NCBI RefSeq assembly: GCF_000382045.1
Contig: NZ_KB907456.1
Coordinates: forward strand, 248,001-312,000
Length of the DNA: 64,000 nt
Direction: 5' to 3'
Source of the DNA: Variovorax atrisoli 110B
GTDB taxonomy: Bacteria; Pseudomonadota; Gammaproteobacteria; Burkholderiales; Burkholderiaceae_C
Shown here: positions 1-7,516 of the stretch, piece by piece
Position numbering within the stretch: position 1 is the stretch's first letter
How the letters are laid out: each line of letters starts with the position of its first letter
Notes under the pieces: model-generated
The model's database searches: none
What the model saw: only the letters and a program-made list of their open reading frames with translations
What the model was told of the DNA's origin: nothing
Position numbers and translations under genes: made by a program

Positions 1-2
1 AA

Positions 3-404
3 CTGCCCGCATATGCCACCCCCGGAAGCGCCGGCCTCGACCTGCGAGCCTGCCTCGATGCCCCCATCACGCTGGAGCCCAACGGCTGGCAGCTGGTGGG
101 CACCGGCATCGCGATCCATCTGGCCGATCCGGCCTATGCAGCGCTGATCCTTCCTCGCTCGGGGCTGGGCCACAAGCACGGCATCGTGCTGGGCAACCTC
201 GTCGGCCTGATCGACAGCGACTACCAGGGCGAGCTGAAGATCAGCGCCTGGAATCGCAGCGACACGCCCTTCGTGCTGAATCCGATGGAACGGCTCGCGC
301 AGCTCGTGATCGTGCCGGTGGTGCAGGCGCAGTTTCGTGTGGTCACAGAATTTGCACCCACGCAACGCGGCGAAGGTGGCTACGGCTCCACAGGCAAGCA
401 TTGA
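3..404 (+). CDS. dut: dUTP diphosphatase (dUTPase), 5'-truncated by the window edge
   Basis: Hydrolyses dUTP to dUMP and PPi, keeping uracil out of DNA and feeding thymidylate synthesis. The reading frame is open from base 3 with no start in the window, so the first residues are missing. Trimeric dUTPase motifs are visible: AGLDLRA near the start, PRSGLGHKHG (phosphate-binding Ser), the GLIDSDYQGEL motif with the catalytic Asp, ERLAQLV, and the C-terminal P-loop-like RGEGGYGSTG that closes over the nucleotide. About 133 residues are present against roughly 150 in the family, so only a short N-terminal piece is lost. An internal ATG-free GTG at 96 would delete motif I and is not the start. Confidence 0.95.
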   Translation: MPAYATPGSAGLDLRACLDAPITLEPNGWQLVGTGIAIHLADPAYAALILPRSGLGHKHGIVLGNLVGLIDSDYQGELKISAWNRSDTPFVLNPMERLAQLVIVPVVQAQFRVVTEFAPTQRGEGGYGSTGKH

Positions 405-585
405 GCGAATCCTGAAGACCGGCCGGTTTCCGGGCGGTAAAGAACGGAACCGGCTGGGGCCGCCCGCCTCGAAGGTTTCAGTGTGTGAACGGCGTCATCG
501 CGGCCGATGCTGCGGCGTTAGTCAGGCACACGCAGGGTGCATGCATACATCATCCTTGCACCGTTCTTTCCGAGGAGCCTCCAAC

Positions 586-1086
586 ATGAAGATCTCAATG
601 CGCTTTGTTTCCGTCACCGCTTCCGTGCTGGCCCTGGCCACGCTCACGGCGTGCGTGGCACCGGCGCCGGTCTACACGACCTCGCGCTATCCCTACCAGG
701 CGCCTCCGCAGGCCATTCCCTACCAGGAAGCCTCCTATGTCGAATACGGCCACGTGGCCAACATCGAGGTGCTGCGCAGCGAAACCGCCGGCACCGGCAC
801 CACGGGCGGCGGTGCCGTCGCGGGTGGCGTGATCGGCGGCGTGGTGGGCAACCAGTTCGGCCGAGGCAATGGCCGGGCCGCGGCGACCGCGCTGGGCATC
901 GTGGGCGGCGCCCTGCTGGGCAACACCATCGAGGCGCAGCAGAACGGCCCGCGCGTCTACGAGATGTACCGCGTCTCGGTGCAGACCGACCGCGGCGGCT
1001 ATCGCGCCTTCGACGTGCAGAGCCCCGGCGACCTGCGCATCGGCGACCGCGTGCGCATCGACAACGGCCAGATCTCGCGCATGTGA
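586..1086 (+). CDS. Glycine-zipper (2TM) outer-membrane lipoprotein
   Basis: A 166-residue envelope protein of the glycine-zipper 2TM / SlyB-like lipoprotein type. The ATG at 586 follows a GAGGAG ribosome-binding site; the frame is open upstream to 337 but that extension has no signal peptide. Residues 1-22 form a lipoprotein signal with lipobox LTAC, acylated Cys23. A tyrosine/proline-rich linker follows, then a glycine zipper around residues 70-112 made of repeated GGxxGGxxG steps that should insert in or pack against the membrane, and a small C-terminal beta domain. SlyB-type proteins help outer-membrane integrity; this member's exact role is not known. It stands alone and ends at a strong terminator. 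Confidence 0.8.
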   Translation: MKISMRFVSVTASVLALATLTACVAPAPVYTTSRYPYQAPPQAIPYQEASYVEYGHVANIEVLRSETAGTGTTGGGAVAGGVIGGVVGNQFGRGNGRAAATALGIVGGALLGNTIEAQQNGPRVYEMYRVSVQTDRGGYRAFDVQSPGDLRIGDRVRIDNGQISRM

Positions 1087-1106
1087 GTTGTTCCCACATT
1101 GGGCAT

Positions 1107-1136
1107 GAAAAAGCCGGGCAATGCCCGGCTTTTTTC
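1107..1136. terminator. Bidirectional intrinsic terminator
   Basis: Perfect 7-bp GC stem GCCGGGC (1113-1119), AAT loop, GCCCGGC (1123-1129), flanked by A5 on the left and T6 on the right, so it can end transcription from both sides. It lies between the plus-strand lipoprotein gene and the convergent minus-strand SlyD-like gene. Confidence 0.9.
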
Positions 1137-1154
1137 ATGGGGCGGGCGCGGCAG

Positions 1155-1679
1155 TCAGTGCAGCGTCTGATTGCCCGGCGCCATCGGCGCAATCTTGAAG
1201 AAGCCCGTGCCTGCTGTGCCGCGGCCGACTTCCTCTTCGGTGGCCTCGCGCACCGAACGCACGGTGATGTCGAGCCGGATCGCGATGCCCGCCAGCGGAT
1301 GGTTGCCGTCGAGCACCAGGTGGTCGGGGTAGATCTCGGCCACGGTGTAGATCGCATCCTTGGGAATGTCGCCGCTCACGCCCTTGGGCAGGGCGGAGCC
1401 GTCGAAGGTCATGCCTTCTTCGGTGCCTTCGGGGAAGAGCGAGCGGGGCTCCAGGAAGAGCAGCTGGTCGTTGAAGTCGCCGAAGCCTTGCTCCGGTTCG
1501 ATCTGCAGCTGTACCCGGGCGCCGGGCTCATGGCCCTGCAGGGCCGCTTCGATCACGTCGAAGAGGTCGTCGCCGCCGACCAGGAATTCCACAGGCTCCT
1601 CGAGCACGTCCAGCACGTCGCCGAGCGTGTCCTTCATCGTCCAGGTCAGGCCGACCACGCATTGTTCAGAGATTTCCAT
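1155..1679 (-). CDS. FKBP-type peptidyl-prolyl cis-trans isomerase, SlyD-like
   Basis: A 174-residue cytoplasmic prolyl isomerase/chaperone. The FKBP core at the N-terminus (residues 1-70) contains an inserted IF (insert-in-flap) chaperone domain around 70-125, giving the SlyD/SlpA architecture: FLVGGDDLFDVIEAALQG and IEPEQGFGD are the family-defining stretches. Unlike E. coli SlyD there is no His/Cys-rich metal-binding tail; the C-terminus is short and neutral. ATG at 1679 is divergent from the ribosomal hydroxylase gene with only 14 bp between the two start codons, so their promoters must overlap each other's coding region or lie within it. Confidence 0.85.
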   Translation of the reverse strand: MEISEQCVVGLTWTMKDTLGDVLDVLEEPVEFLVGGDDLFDVIEAALQGHEPGARVQLQIEPEQGFGDFNDQLLFLEPRSLFPEGTEEGMTFDGSALPKGVSGDIPKDAIYTVAEIYPDHLVLDGNHPLAGIAIRLDITVRSVREATEEEVGRGTAGTGFFKIAPMAPGNQTLH

Positions 1680-1693
1680 TGCAGAATTCTCCC

Positions 1694-2836
1694 ATGGAGA
1701 TCAACAAACCGCTGCCCCTGCTGGGCGGCCTGAGCGCCGCGCAGTTCATGCGGCGACATTGGCAGAAAAAACCCTTGCTCGTGCGGCAGGCGATACCCGC
1801 GATGGTGCCACCGATCGAGCGTTCCGAGCTCTTCGCCCTGGCCGAGCGTGAGGACGTCGAATCGCGCCTCATCCGCCACGGCAAGAACGGCTGGTCGCTC
1901 AGGCACGGCCCTCTTGCCCGGCGCGCCCTGCCGTCGCTGAAGCAGCCGGCGTGGACGCTGCTGGTGCAGGGTGTCGACCTGCACCATGAGGGCGTGCACG
2001 AGCTGATGCGGCAGTTCCGCTTCCTTCCCGATGCGCGCCTCGACGACCTGATGATCAGCTACGCGAGCGACGCCGGCGGCGTGGGCGCGCATTTCGACAG
2101 CTACGACGTGTTCCTGCTGCAGGCGCACGGGCGCCGGCGCTGGTCCATCGGCAAGCAGGGCGACCTGCGGCTGCAGCCGGGCCTGCCGCTGAAGATCCTC
2201 GAGAACTTCGAGCCCGAGCAGACCTTCGTGCTCGAACCCGGCGACATGCTCTACCTCCCGCCGCGCTACGCCCACGACGGCGTGGCCGTCGGCGGCGACT
2301 GCATGACGTATTCCATCGGACTGCGCTCGTCGGCCCTGGGCGAACTCGGCGCCGACCTGCTGGCGCGCATGGCGCAGGCCTACGCCGAAGACCTGGAAGA
2401 CGCCGGGCCGGCCGAGCTCGCGCGGTATCGCGATCCTGCGCAGCCCGCCGTCGATGCGCCGGCAGCCATGCCCGCGGCCCTGCAGGCCTTCGCGCGCAAG
2501 GCCATCGAGGCCGCGCTGCGTGACGCGGATGCCGTCGACCGTGCACTGGGCGAATCGCTCACCGAACCCAAGGCCAATGTCTGGTTCGGCGAAGGCGGCG
2601 AGGCGCCCGCTGCCATGCAGCAGGCGAAGCTCGACCGCCGCACGCGCATGCTCTACGACGCACGCCACATCTACATCAACGGCGAGAGCTTTCGCGCAGG
2701 CGGTGCCGATGCGACGCTGATGCGCAGGCTGGCCGATCGCCGCGAACTCGGTCCGCGCGAACTCGCACGCGCGAGTGAGGGCGCCCTGGCGTTGCTGGCG
2801 GAGTGGTGCGAGGCGGGGTGGCTGCATGCCGGATGA
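1694..2836 (+). CDS. roxA: Cupin/JmjC-type ribosomal protein L16 arginine hydroxylase (YcfD/RoxA family)
   Basis: 2-oxoglutarate/Fe(II)-dependent oxygenase of the YcfD family, whose E. coli member hydroxylates an arginine of ribosomal protein uL16. The double-stranded beta-helix core carries the Fe(II) facial triad: H133 and D135 in GAHFDSYDVFLLQ, and H194 in LPPRYAHDG. A C-terminal winged-helix dimerisation region follows, and the length (380 residues) matches E. coli YcfD (373). The ATG at 1694 is chosen over the TTG at 1679, which would overlap the divergent gene's start codon. The stop overlaps the start of the next gene by 11 bases, indicating coupling. The symbol is given from family membership. 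Confidence 0.88.
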   Translation: MEINKPLPLLGGLSAAQFMRRHWQKKPLLVRQAIPAMVPPIERSELFALAEREDVESRLIRHGKNGWSLRHGPLARRALPSLKQPAWTLLVQGVDLHHEGVHELMRQFRFLPDARLDDLMISYASDAGGVGAHFDSYDVFLLQAHGRRRWSIGKQGDLRLQPGLPLKILENFEPEQTFVLEPGDMLYLPPRYAHDGVAVGGDCMTYSIGLRSSALGELGADLLARMAQAYAEDLEDAGPAELARYRDPAQPAVDAPAAMPAALQAFARKAIEAALRDADAVDRALGESLTEPKANVWFGEGGEAPAAMQQAKLDRRTRMLYDARHIYINGESFRAGGADATLMRRLADRRELGPRELARASEGALALLAEWCEAGWLHAG

Positions 2837-3329
2837 AGCATCCGCTTCGCCGCTGCCCGAAGGGCGCTTCGATGGTCGTGAGGCCTTCGACGTACTCCTG
2901 CGCAATGCGTTCGCGGCTGCAGCGCGCGAGGGCTGGAAGGAAATGGTCTTCAGTGACCTCGACTTCGCCGACTGGCCGCTGGGCGAACGCGCGACCATCG
3001 AGGCGCTGCAGGCCTGGGCCGTGAGCGGCCGCCGCCTGATGCTGCTCGCGCAGCGTTACGACGTTCTCGAGCGCGGCCATGCGCGCTTCGTTGCATGGCG
3101 CCGCATGTGGGACCACATCATCGAATGCAGGGCCGCAGGCGAGGCGTCGGGCACGGAAGTGCCGAGCGCCATCTGGACGCCCTCGTGGTTCGTGCATCGC
3201 ATCGACCCCGAGCGAAGCAGGGGCGTGAGCGGCGCAGAGGCACGCGCTCGCCGCGAATTGCGCGAGGCCATCGAAGAGTGCTGGCGCAACGGTCGACCTG
3301 CGTTTCCTGCATCGACACTCGGCTTGTAA
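2826..3329 (+). CDS. Uncharacterised protein of a Burkholderiales family
   Basis: A 167-residue soluble protein with no signal peptide or membrane span. The ATG at 2826 overlaps the end of the hydroxylase gene by 11 bases, so the two are very probably cotranscribed and translationally coupled. Visible features: a conserved-looking acidic/aromatic block FSDLDFADWPLGER, a helix rich in Ala/Arg (QAWAVSGRRLMLLAQRYD), RFVAWRRMWDHIIECR, and a C-terminal PAFPASTLGL. I recall similar proteins in many Burkholderiales (probably the DUF7931 family, related to phospholipase-D-like folds), but no HKD catalytic motif is visible, so no activity is claimed. Confidence 0.75.
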   Translation: MPDEASASPLPEGRFDGREAFDVLLRNAFAAAAREGWKEMVFSDLDFADWPLGERATIEALQAWAVSGRRLMLLAQRYDVLERGHARFVAWRRMWDHIIECRAAGEASGTEVPSAIWTPSWFVHRIDPERSRGVSGAEARARRELREAIEECWRNGRPAFPASTLGL

Positions 3330-3422
3330 GCCAATGCCGCGAATGCGGCCGCGAGACATATTCGGACGGATATGCAGGTCTAGAATTTTTTCGTCCAGAC
3401 CTTCATAGCCAAAGGAGATTCC

Positions 3423-3704
3423 ATGAAGAAGTCATCGTCCGTCCTGATCGCCTCGCTGATTGCCGCTGCCGCGCTCGTCGCCTGTGGCAAGAAGGAGGAT
3501 GCAGCGCCGGCTGTCGTGACGCCGCCTCCTGCGCCCGTGACTGAACCCGCGCCCGCACCTGCTGCTCCGGCTCCTGCGCCATCGGCCGATCCGGGCGCAT
3601 CGTCCTCGTCGTCGACCGCCCCGTCTTCGGGTTCTCAATCGGCACTCGATGCTGCGAATGCAGCCACCGAGGCCGCGAAGAAGAACGAAGCGCCGAAGCA
3701 GTAA
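3423..3704 (+). CDS. Small Pro/Ala-rich lipoprotein
   Basis: A 93-residue predicted lipoprotein. It starts at an ATG 8 bases after an AAAGGAG ribosome-binding site. Residues 1-20 are a lipoprotein signal with lipobox LVAC and acylated Cys21. The mature chain is low complexity: a Pro/Ala/Val-rich stretch (residues 29-53) that is probably extended, an SSSSS run, then a C-terminal amphipathic helix rich in Ala, Glu and Lys. It resembles periplasmic spacer lipoproteins tethered to a membrane, but no catalytic domain is present and the function is unknown. It forms a single-gene unit with its own terminator at 3727-3756. Confidence 0.8.
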   Translation: MKKSSSVLIASLIAAAALVACGKKEDAAPAVVTPPPAPVTEPAPAPAAPAPAPSADPGASSSSSTAPSSGSQSALDAANAATEAAKKNEAPKQ

Positions 3705-3726
3705 ACAGACCCTGCATCAGCCATGC

Positions 3727-3756
3727 AAAAAGCCGCCGTGAGGCGGCTTTTTTTCT
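3727..3756 (+). terminator. Intrinsic terminator
   Basis: Stem GCCGCC (3732-3737), loop GTGA, GGCGGC (3742-3747), followed by T7. It is preceded by A5, so it can also serve the convergent MBL-hydrolase gene whose stop is at 3788. Confidence 0.9.
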
Positions 3757-3787
3757 TAGCAGAGCGTGAGGATGGCGGAGGCGGTGC

Positions 3788-4564
3788 TCAGACGTCGAGC
3801 CAGGGCGAGCCGGTGGCGGCCGTAGCGGTCAGCATCTCGGCCTCGTTGCCGCCCAGTGCTTCTGCCATGAGGCGCCGCACGATCTCGGGCCGGTTGTTCT
3901 GCTCGCTCAGGTGTGCCGCGACCACGTGCCTGAGGCCGTCATGCAGCAGTGCGCGTGCGATGTCCGCCGCGGCCATGTTCGACAGGTGCCCGTAGTTGCC
4001 GCCCACGCGGTGCTTGAGGAAAGGCGGGTAGCTCGAGTTGGCCAGCAGTTCGCTGTCGTGGTTGAACTCCAGCAGCAACGAATGCACGCCGCCCAATCGG
4101 GCCAGCACGTGGGCCGTGGCATGGCCGAGGTCGGTCAGCACGCCCAGCGTGCGATTGCCGTCGGTGCAGCGCAGTTGCAGCGGCTCGCGCGCATCGTGCG
4201 GAACGGTGAAGGGCTGCACGCAGATGTCGCCGACCGTGAACTCGGCATCGTCGCGCGCGAGGTTGAGCCGTCCCTCGAAATCGCGCCCGCCGGTGGCGAG
4301 CCAGGTGCCTTCGCTCATCCAGACGGGAATGCGGTTGCGCCGCGACAGCGAATGGGCACAGCCGATGTGGTCGCCGTGCTCGTGTGTCACGAAGACCGCG
4401 TCGATATCGTTGGCTGCAAGGCCCGCCTGGGCCAGGCGCAAGTCGAGCTGCTTGAGGCCGAAGCCGCAGTCGACGAGGAGGCGGGAGGTGCGGCCGGCGC
4501 TGGTCGTCTCGACCAGCGCGGCGTTGCCCGTGCTGCCGCTGCCGAGGCTTCGGAAGCGGAGCAT
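3788..4564 (-). CDS. MBL-fold metallohydrolase, YycJ/WalJ-like
   Basis: A 258-residue cytoplasmic metallo-beta-lactamase-fold hydrolase. The metal-binding motif HEHGDH is at residues 61-66, with further ligands in FTVPHDA, DLGHAT and the C-terminal VAAHLSEQNN. The family (YycJ/VicX-like) includes phosphodiesterase/exonuclease-type enzymes; the substrate here is unknown and it is not an antibiotic beta-lactamase. The start MLRFRSLGSGSTGN at 4564 matches the family's usual N-terminus; the longer open frame to 4867 runs into bamC. It follows bamC by 5 bases, so it is the third gene of a dapA-bamC-MBL operon. Confidence 0.85.
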   Translation of the reverse strand: MLRFRSLGSGSTGNAALVETTSAGRTSRLLVDCGFGLKQLDLRLAQAGLAANDIDAVFVTHEHGDHIGCAHSLSRRNRIPVWMSEGTWLATGGRDFEGRLNLARDDAEFTVGDICVQPFTVPHDAREPLQLRCTDGNRTLGVLTDLGHATAHVLARLGGVHSLLLEFNHDSELLANSSYPPFLKHRVGGNYGHLSNMAAADIARALLHDGLRHVVAAHLSEQNNRPEIVRRLMAEALGGNEAEMLTATAATGSPWLDV

Positions 4565-4569
4565 GCGGG

Positions 4570-5649
4570 TTATCTCAGGTCGTCTGCGATGACCTTGACG
4601 ATGCGCTCGGCGTTGACCGAGGTCTCGGGCGCGCCGGCTTCGTTGAGCACGGACACGGTGGTGGATTCGCCCTGGCCCTTGACCGAGATGCGGAACTTCG
4701 CGGGCGCTTCGGCCTTGCTGGAACCACCGAACAGCTTGCCGAAGAAGCCGGGCTCCTTCTTGTCGGGATTCGGCGGCACGTAGCGCACGAAGTAGACGCC
4801 GGCGCTGCGGTCCCGGTCTTCCACGGTGAAGCCGGTGCGGTCGAGCGCGAGGCCGACGCGGCGCCATGCGCGGTCGAAGCCTTCGCTGATCTGCACGACC
4901 GGCTGGTTGCCGACCTTGGCGATGGTGGCGGTCTTGGGCGTGGAGTTGGTCGCGGCCAGGATCTTCGACTGCTCCTGCGAGACGCCGAGCTTGACCATCA
5001 GGCGGCGCAGGAATTCGGTCTCGAGCTCAGGATCGCTGGGGCGGGGCTGCCACACGGTCTGGTCCTGGCGGGAGTTGTTGTAGACCTCCTGCATGCCGCG
5101 GTGGCTGATGAAGATCTCGGTGCCGGTCGACGTGCGTTCCAGGCGGGTGCGGAAGCGGTCGAGTTCGCCGGTGGAGTAGACCGAATCGACCAGCTTGCCC
5201 AGCGTGCCGCGGATGATGTCCTGCGGCAGCTTGGCGCGGTTCTCGGCCCAGTCGGTTTCCATGATGCCCAGGTTGCGCTGGTCGGTGGTCAGCAGGAAGC
5301 CGTTCTCCTGCCAGAAGTCCTTCACCGGGTCCCAGAGCTGGTCGGGCGTGCGGTTGACGACGATCCAGCGCTGCGTGCCCGAGCGTTCCATGCGCACGTC
5401 GCCGATGTTGGCCACCGCGGTGGGAATGCCCGGGGCGTTGGCGATGCCTGCCTGGTACGAGTTGGCGCTCACGGCACCGCCGGGGATGGCGTAGCGGTTG
5501 TCGCGCGAAAGCTGGGAGAGATCGGGTGGGACTTCGAGCGTCGGGGCCTTGCCGGCGCTCTTGTAGTCGATCTTGTCGCTCTCGAGCACGGAGCAGGCGG
5601 CGAGGCTGGCAACGAGGGCCAGCAGAGCAAGTCGCGAAAGGTTCTTCAA
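4570..5649 (-). CDS. bamC: Outer membrane protein assembly factor BamC
   Basis: A 359-residue lipoprotein subunit of the BAM complex that inserts beta-barrel proteins into the outer membrane. The signal peptide ends in lipobox LAAC with acylated Cys19. The unstructured BamD-binding segment follows (KIDYKSAGKAPTLEVPPDLSQL, a BamC signature), then two helix-grip domains separated near residue 235. Its position directly after dapA is the same as in E. coli (dapA-bamC/nlpB), which supports the call strongly. The spacing to dapA is 143 bp, so readthrough or a second promoter is possible. Confidence 0.93.
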   Translation of the reverse strand: MKNLSRLALLALVASLAACSVLESDKIDYKSAGKAPTLEVPPDLSQLSRDNRYAIPGGAVSANSYQAGIANAPGIPTAVANIGDVRMERSGTQRWIVVNRTPDQLWDPVKDFWQENGFLLTTDQRNLGIMETDWAENRAKLPQDIIRGTLGKLVDSVYSTGELDRFRTRLERTSTGTEIFISHRGMQEVYNNSRQDQTVWQPRPSDPELETEFLRRLMVKLGVSQEQSKILAATNSTPKTATIAKVGNQPVVQISEGFDRAWRRVGLALDRTGFTVEDRDRSAGVYFVRYVPPNPDKKEPGFFGKLFGGSSKAEAPAKFRISVKGQGESTTVSVLNEAGAPETSVNAERIVKVIADDLR

Positions 5650-5792
5650 CGTCGTCTTCCTTGTTGGAATGGTTCGGTCAATCTAGGGGCCGCAGTGCCC
5701 GCCGCCATCTCTGAGCGCGGTTCGGGCAAAAGGTTGCTTAACCTTGCTGCGGCCGGGGGAAAGGCAGGTCCGGGACGTGCTGGAAGAGGCGT

Positions 5793-6683
5793 TCAGCCCT
5801 TGAGCAGGCCGGTGGCACGCAGGGCACCTTCGACCGCCGGGCGGCTCGCTTCGCCGAGTTCGGTGAGCGGCAGGCGCAGCGTACCGCCGCACAGGCCGAG
5901 CCTCGCCATCGCCCACTTCAGCGGGATCGGGTTGGGCTCCACGAACAGGTTGCGATGCAGCGGCATGAGCTCGAACTGGATCTGCATGGCGCGCTTCACG
6001 TCGCCAGCCAGCGCAGCGACGCACAGCTCGTGCATCTTGCGCGGCGCGATGTTGGCCGTGACGCTGATGTTGCCCTGGCCGCCGCAGAGCATGAGCGCGA
6101 CCGCGGTCGGGTCGTCGCCGGAATAGACGGCGAAGTTCTCCGGCACTTCGCGGATGAGCCACTGGGCCCGCTCGATGTTGCCGGTGGCTTCCTTGATGCC
6201 GATGATGCCGGGCACCTGAGCCAGGCGCAGCACGGTGTCGTGCGCCATATCGGCGACGGTGCGGCCGGGCACGTTGTACAGCACGATGGGCAGGTCGCCC
6301 ACGGCCTCGGCGATGGCCTTGAAGTGCTGGTACTGGCCTTCCTGCGTGGGCTTGTTGTAGTACGGCACGACCTGGAGCTGCGAGTCGGCGCCCACGCCCT
6401 TGGCGAACTTGGCGAGCTCGATGGCTTCCTTGGTGGAGTTCGCGCCGCAGCCGGCCATCACGGGCACGCGGCCCTTGGCCTGCTCGACCGAGACGCGGAT
6501 GATTTCGCAGTGCTCTTCGACATCGACCGTCGGCGATTCGCCGGTGGTGCCGACCACGCCCAGGCAGTCGGTGCCTTCTTCGATATGCCAGTCGATGAGC
6601 CGCCGCAGGGCGGGGTAGTCGACACTGCCGTCGTCGTGCATCGGCGTGACGAGCGCGACGATGCTGCCTGTCAGTTGCTCCAA
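5793..6683 (-). CDS. dapA: 4-hydroxy-tetrahydrodipicolinate synthase
   Basis: Condenses pyruvate with aspartate semialdehyde, the first committed step of the diaminopimelate/lysine branch. The (beta/alpha)8 barrel of 296 residues has all key residues: Schiff-base Lys164 in GIKEATGN, Tyr136 in VLYNVPGRT, the GTTGES loop (Thr46, Thr47), and VVPYYNKPTQEGQY. The length is typical. It heads the minus-strand operon with bamC and the MBL hydrolase. A TAGAAT at 6717-6722 (minus strand) is a possible -10 box about 35 bp before the start. Confidence 0.97.
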   Translation of the reverse strand: MEQLTGSIVALVTPMHDDGSVDYPALRRLIDWHIEEGTDCLGVVGTTGESPTVDVEEHCEIIRVSVEQAKGRVPVMAGCGANSTKEAIELAKFAKGVGADSQLQVVPYYNKPTQEGQYQHFKAIAEAVGDLPIVLYNVPGRTVADMAHDTVLRLAQVPGIIGIKEATGNIERAQWLIREVPENFAVYSGDDPTAVALMLCGGQGNISVTANIAPRKMHELCVAALAGDVKRAMQIQFELMPLHRNLFVEPNPIPLKWAMARLGLCGGTLRLPLTELGEASRPAVEGALRATGLLKG

Positions 6684-6761
6684 GGGGAATCTCTTTGTCG
6701 GTGGACGAAAGCGCCGATTCTACTTACTCCGGCGCCAGGCCAGACAGCAGCCCCGGGGCCC

Positions 6762-7331
6762 CTAGTTTCCCTTAAGGACGCGGCGCGCCGGCGGCCCGGA
6801 ATCGGCCGCGTCCGGGCGGACGGCGGCGATGCGCTGCACGAAGCGTTCGGGCTGCCCGATGAAGCCGTCCTCGTAGGCCACGACGCGCAGCCCGTCGCAC
6901 GCCGCCAGCAACTCGCCCGGCTGCAGCAGGAAATCGGGCCGCGAGGGCTTGCCGACGGTCTCGTTGCCGACGGCGAAGGTTTCGTAGAGCAGCACGCCGC
7001 CCGGCGCCACCGCGGCCACGATATCGGCCATGCGCGGACGCCAGAGGTAGTTGGTGACGACCACGGCGCCGAAGGCCTGGCCGGAGAAGGGCCAGGGACC
7101 GGATTCGATGTCGGCCTCGACCACCTTGCCGAACGCGCCGGCGGCCTCGACGGCTTCGGGAGAACGGTCGACGCCGGTGACCGCGTGCCCGCGTCCCGCG
7201 AACCACTTCATGTGCCGGCCGGCGCCACATGCCACGTCCAGCACCGACGCGCCGGGCGCAAGCAGGTGAGACCACCGGACGACCCACTCGGAAGGTGCCC
7301 CCAGGCCGTGTACCGGTGCTATCTCTTTCAT
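6762..7331 (-). CDS. Class I SAM-dependent methyltransferase (TehB-like)
   Basis: A 189-residue Rossmann-fold methyltransferase. Motif I VLDVACGAGRH (residues 30-40) binds AdoMet, followed by the acidic GVDRS strand end, the EADIESGPWPF motif and VVTNYLWRPRM. The size and motifs resemble the small TehB/UbiE-like methyltransferases, but the substrate cannot be read from sequence. It is followed after 13 bp... on the upstream side by the small membrane protein gene at 7345-7485, so the two probably share a transcript. Confidence 0.82.
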   Translation of the reverse strand: MKEIAPVHGLGAPSEWVVRWSHLLAPGASVLDVACGAGRHMKWFAGRGHAVTGVDRSPEAVEAAGAFGKVVEADIESGPWPFSGQAFGAVVVTNYLWRPRMADIVAAVAPGGVLLYETFAVGNETVGKPSRPDFLLQPGELLAACDGLRVVAYEDGFIGQPERFVQRIAAVRPDAADSGPPARRVLKGN

Positions 7332-7344
7332 AGCGATCTGAGGC

Positions 7345-7485
7345 TCAGAAACAGGACCAGATCTGGTCGACCAGCGTCACGAGGAAATCCGGATGCACGT
7401 ACAGGGTGAACACGCCTCCCAGCACCGCGAGCGCGGCGGCCAGCCAGCCGGCGTGGACGATGTGATGGCGCATCCGGGGAGTCAT
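7345..7485 (-). CDS. 46-residue single-span membrane protein
   Basis: A very small ORF read from ATG at 7485. The first ten residues are basic and His-rich (MTPRMRHHIV), then a hydrophobic helix at about residues 11-30 (HAGWLAAALAVLGGVFTLYV), and a C-terminal tail HPDFLVTLVDQIWSCF. The codon use is GC3-rich like its neighbours. It lies 13 bp upstream of the methyltransferase gene on the same strand. I recall similar short proteins beside this methyltransferase in Comamonadaceae, which would make it a real conserved gene, but no function is known. The main risk is that it is chance, as the ORF is short. Confidence 0.62.
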   Translation of the reverse strand: MTPRMRHHIVHAGWLAAALAVLGGVFTLYVHPDFLVTLVDQIWSCF

Positions 7486-7516
7486 GGTCCTGTTGTACAC
7501 GCAAACCGGCTGCGGA

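Noticed and set aside
3788..4564. Possible beta-lactamase
   Set aside because: The HxHxDH motif is shared by the whole metallo-beta-lactamase fold. This protein and those at 17883 and in ComEC belong to phosphodiesterase- or nuclease-like branches.
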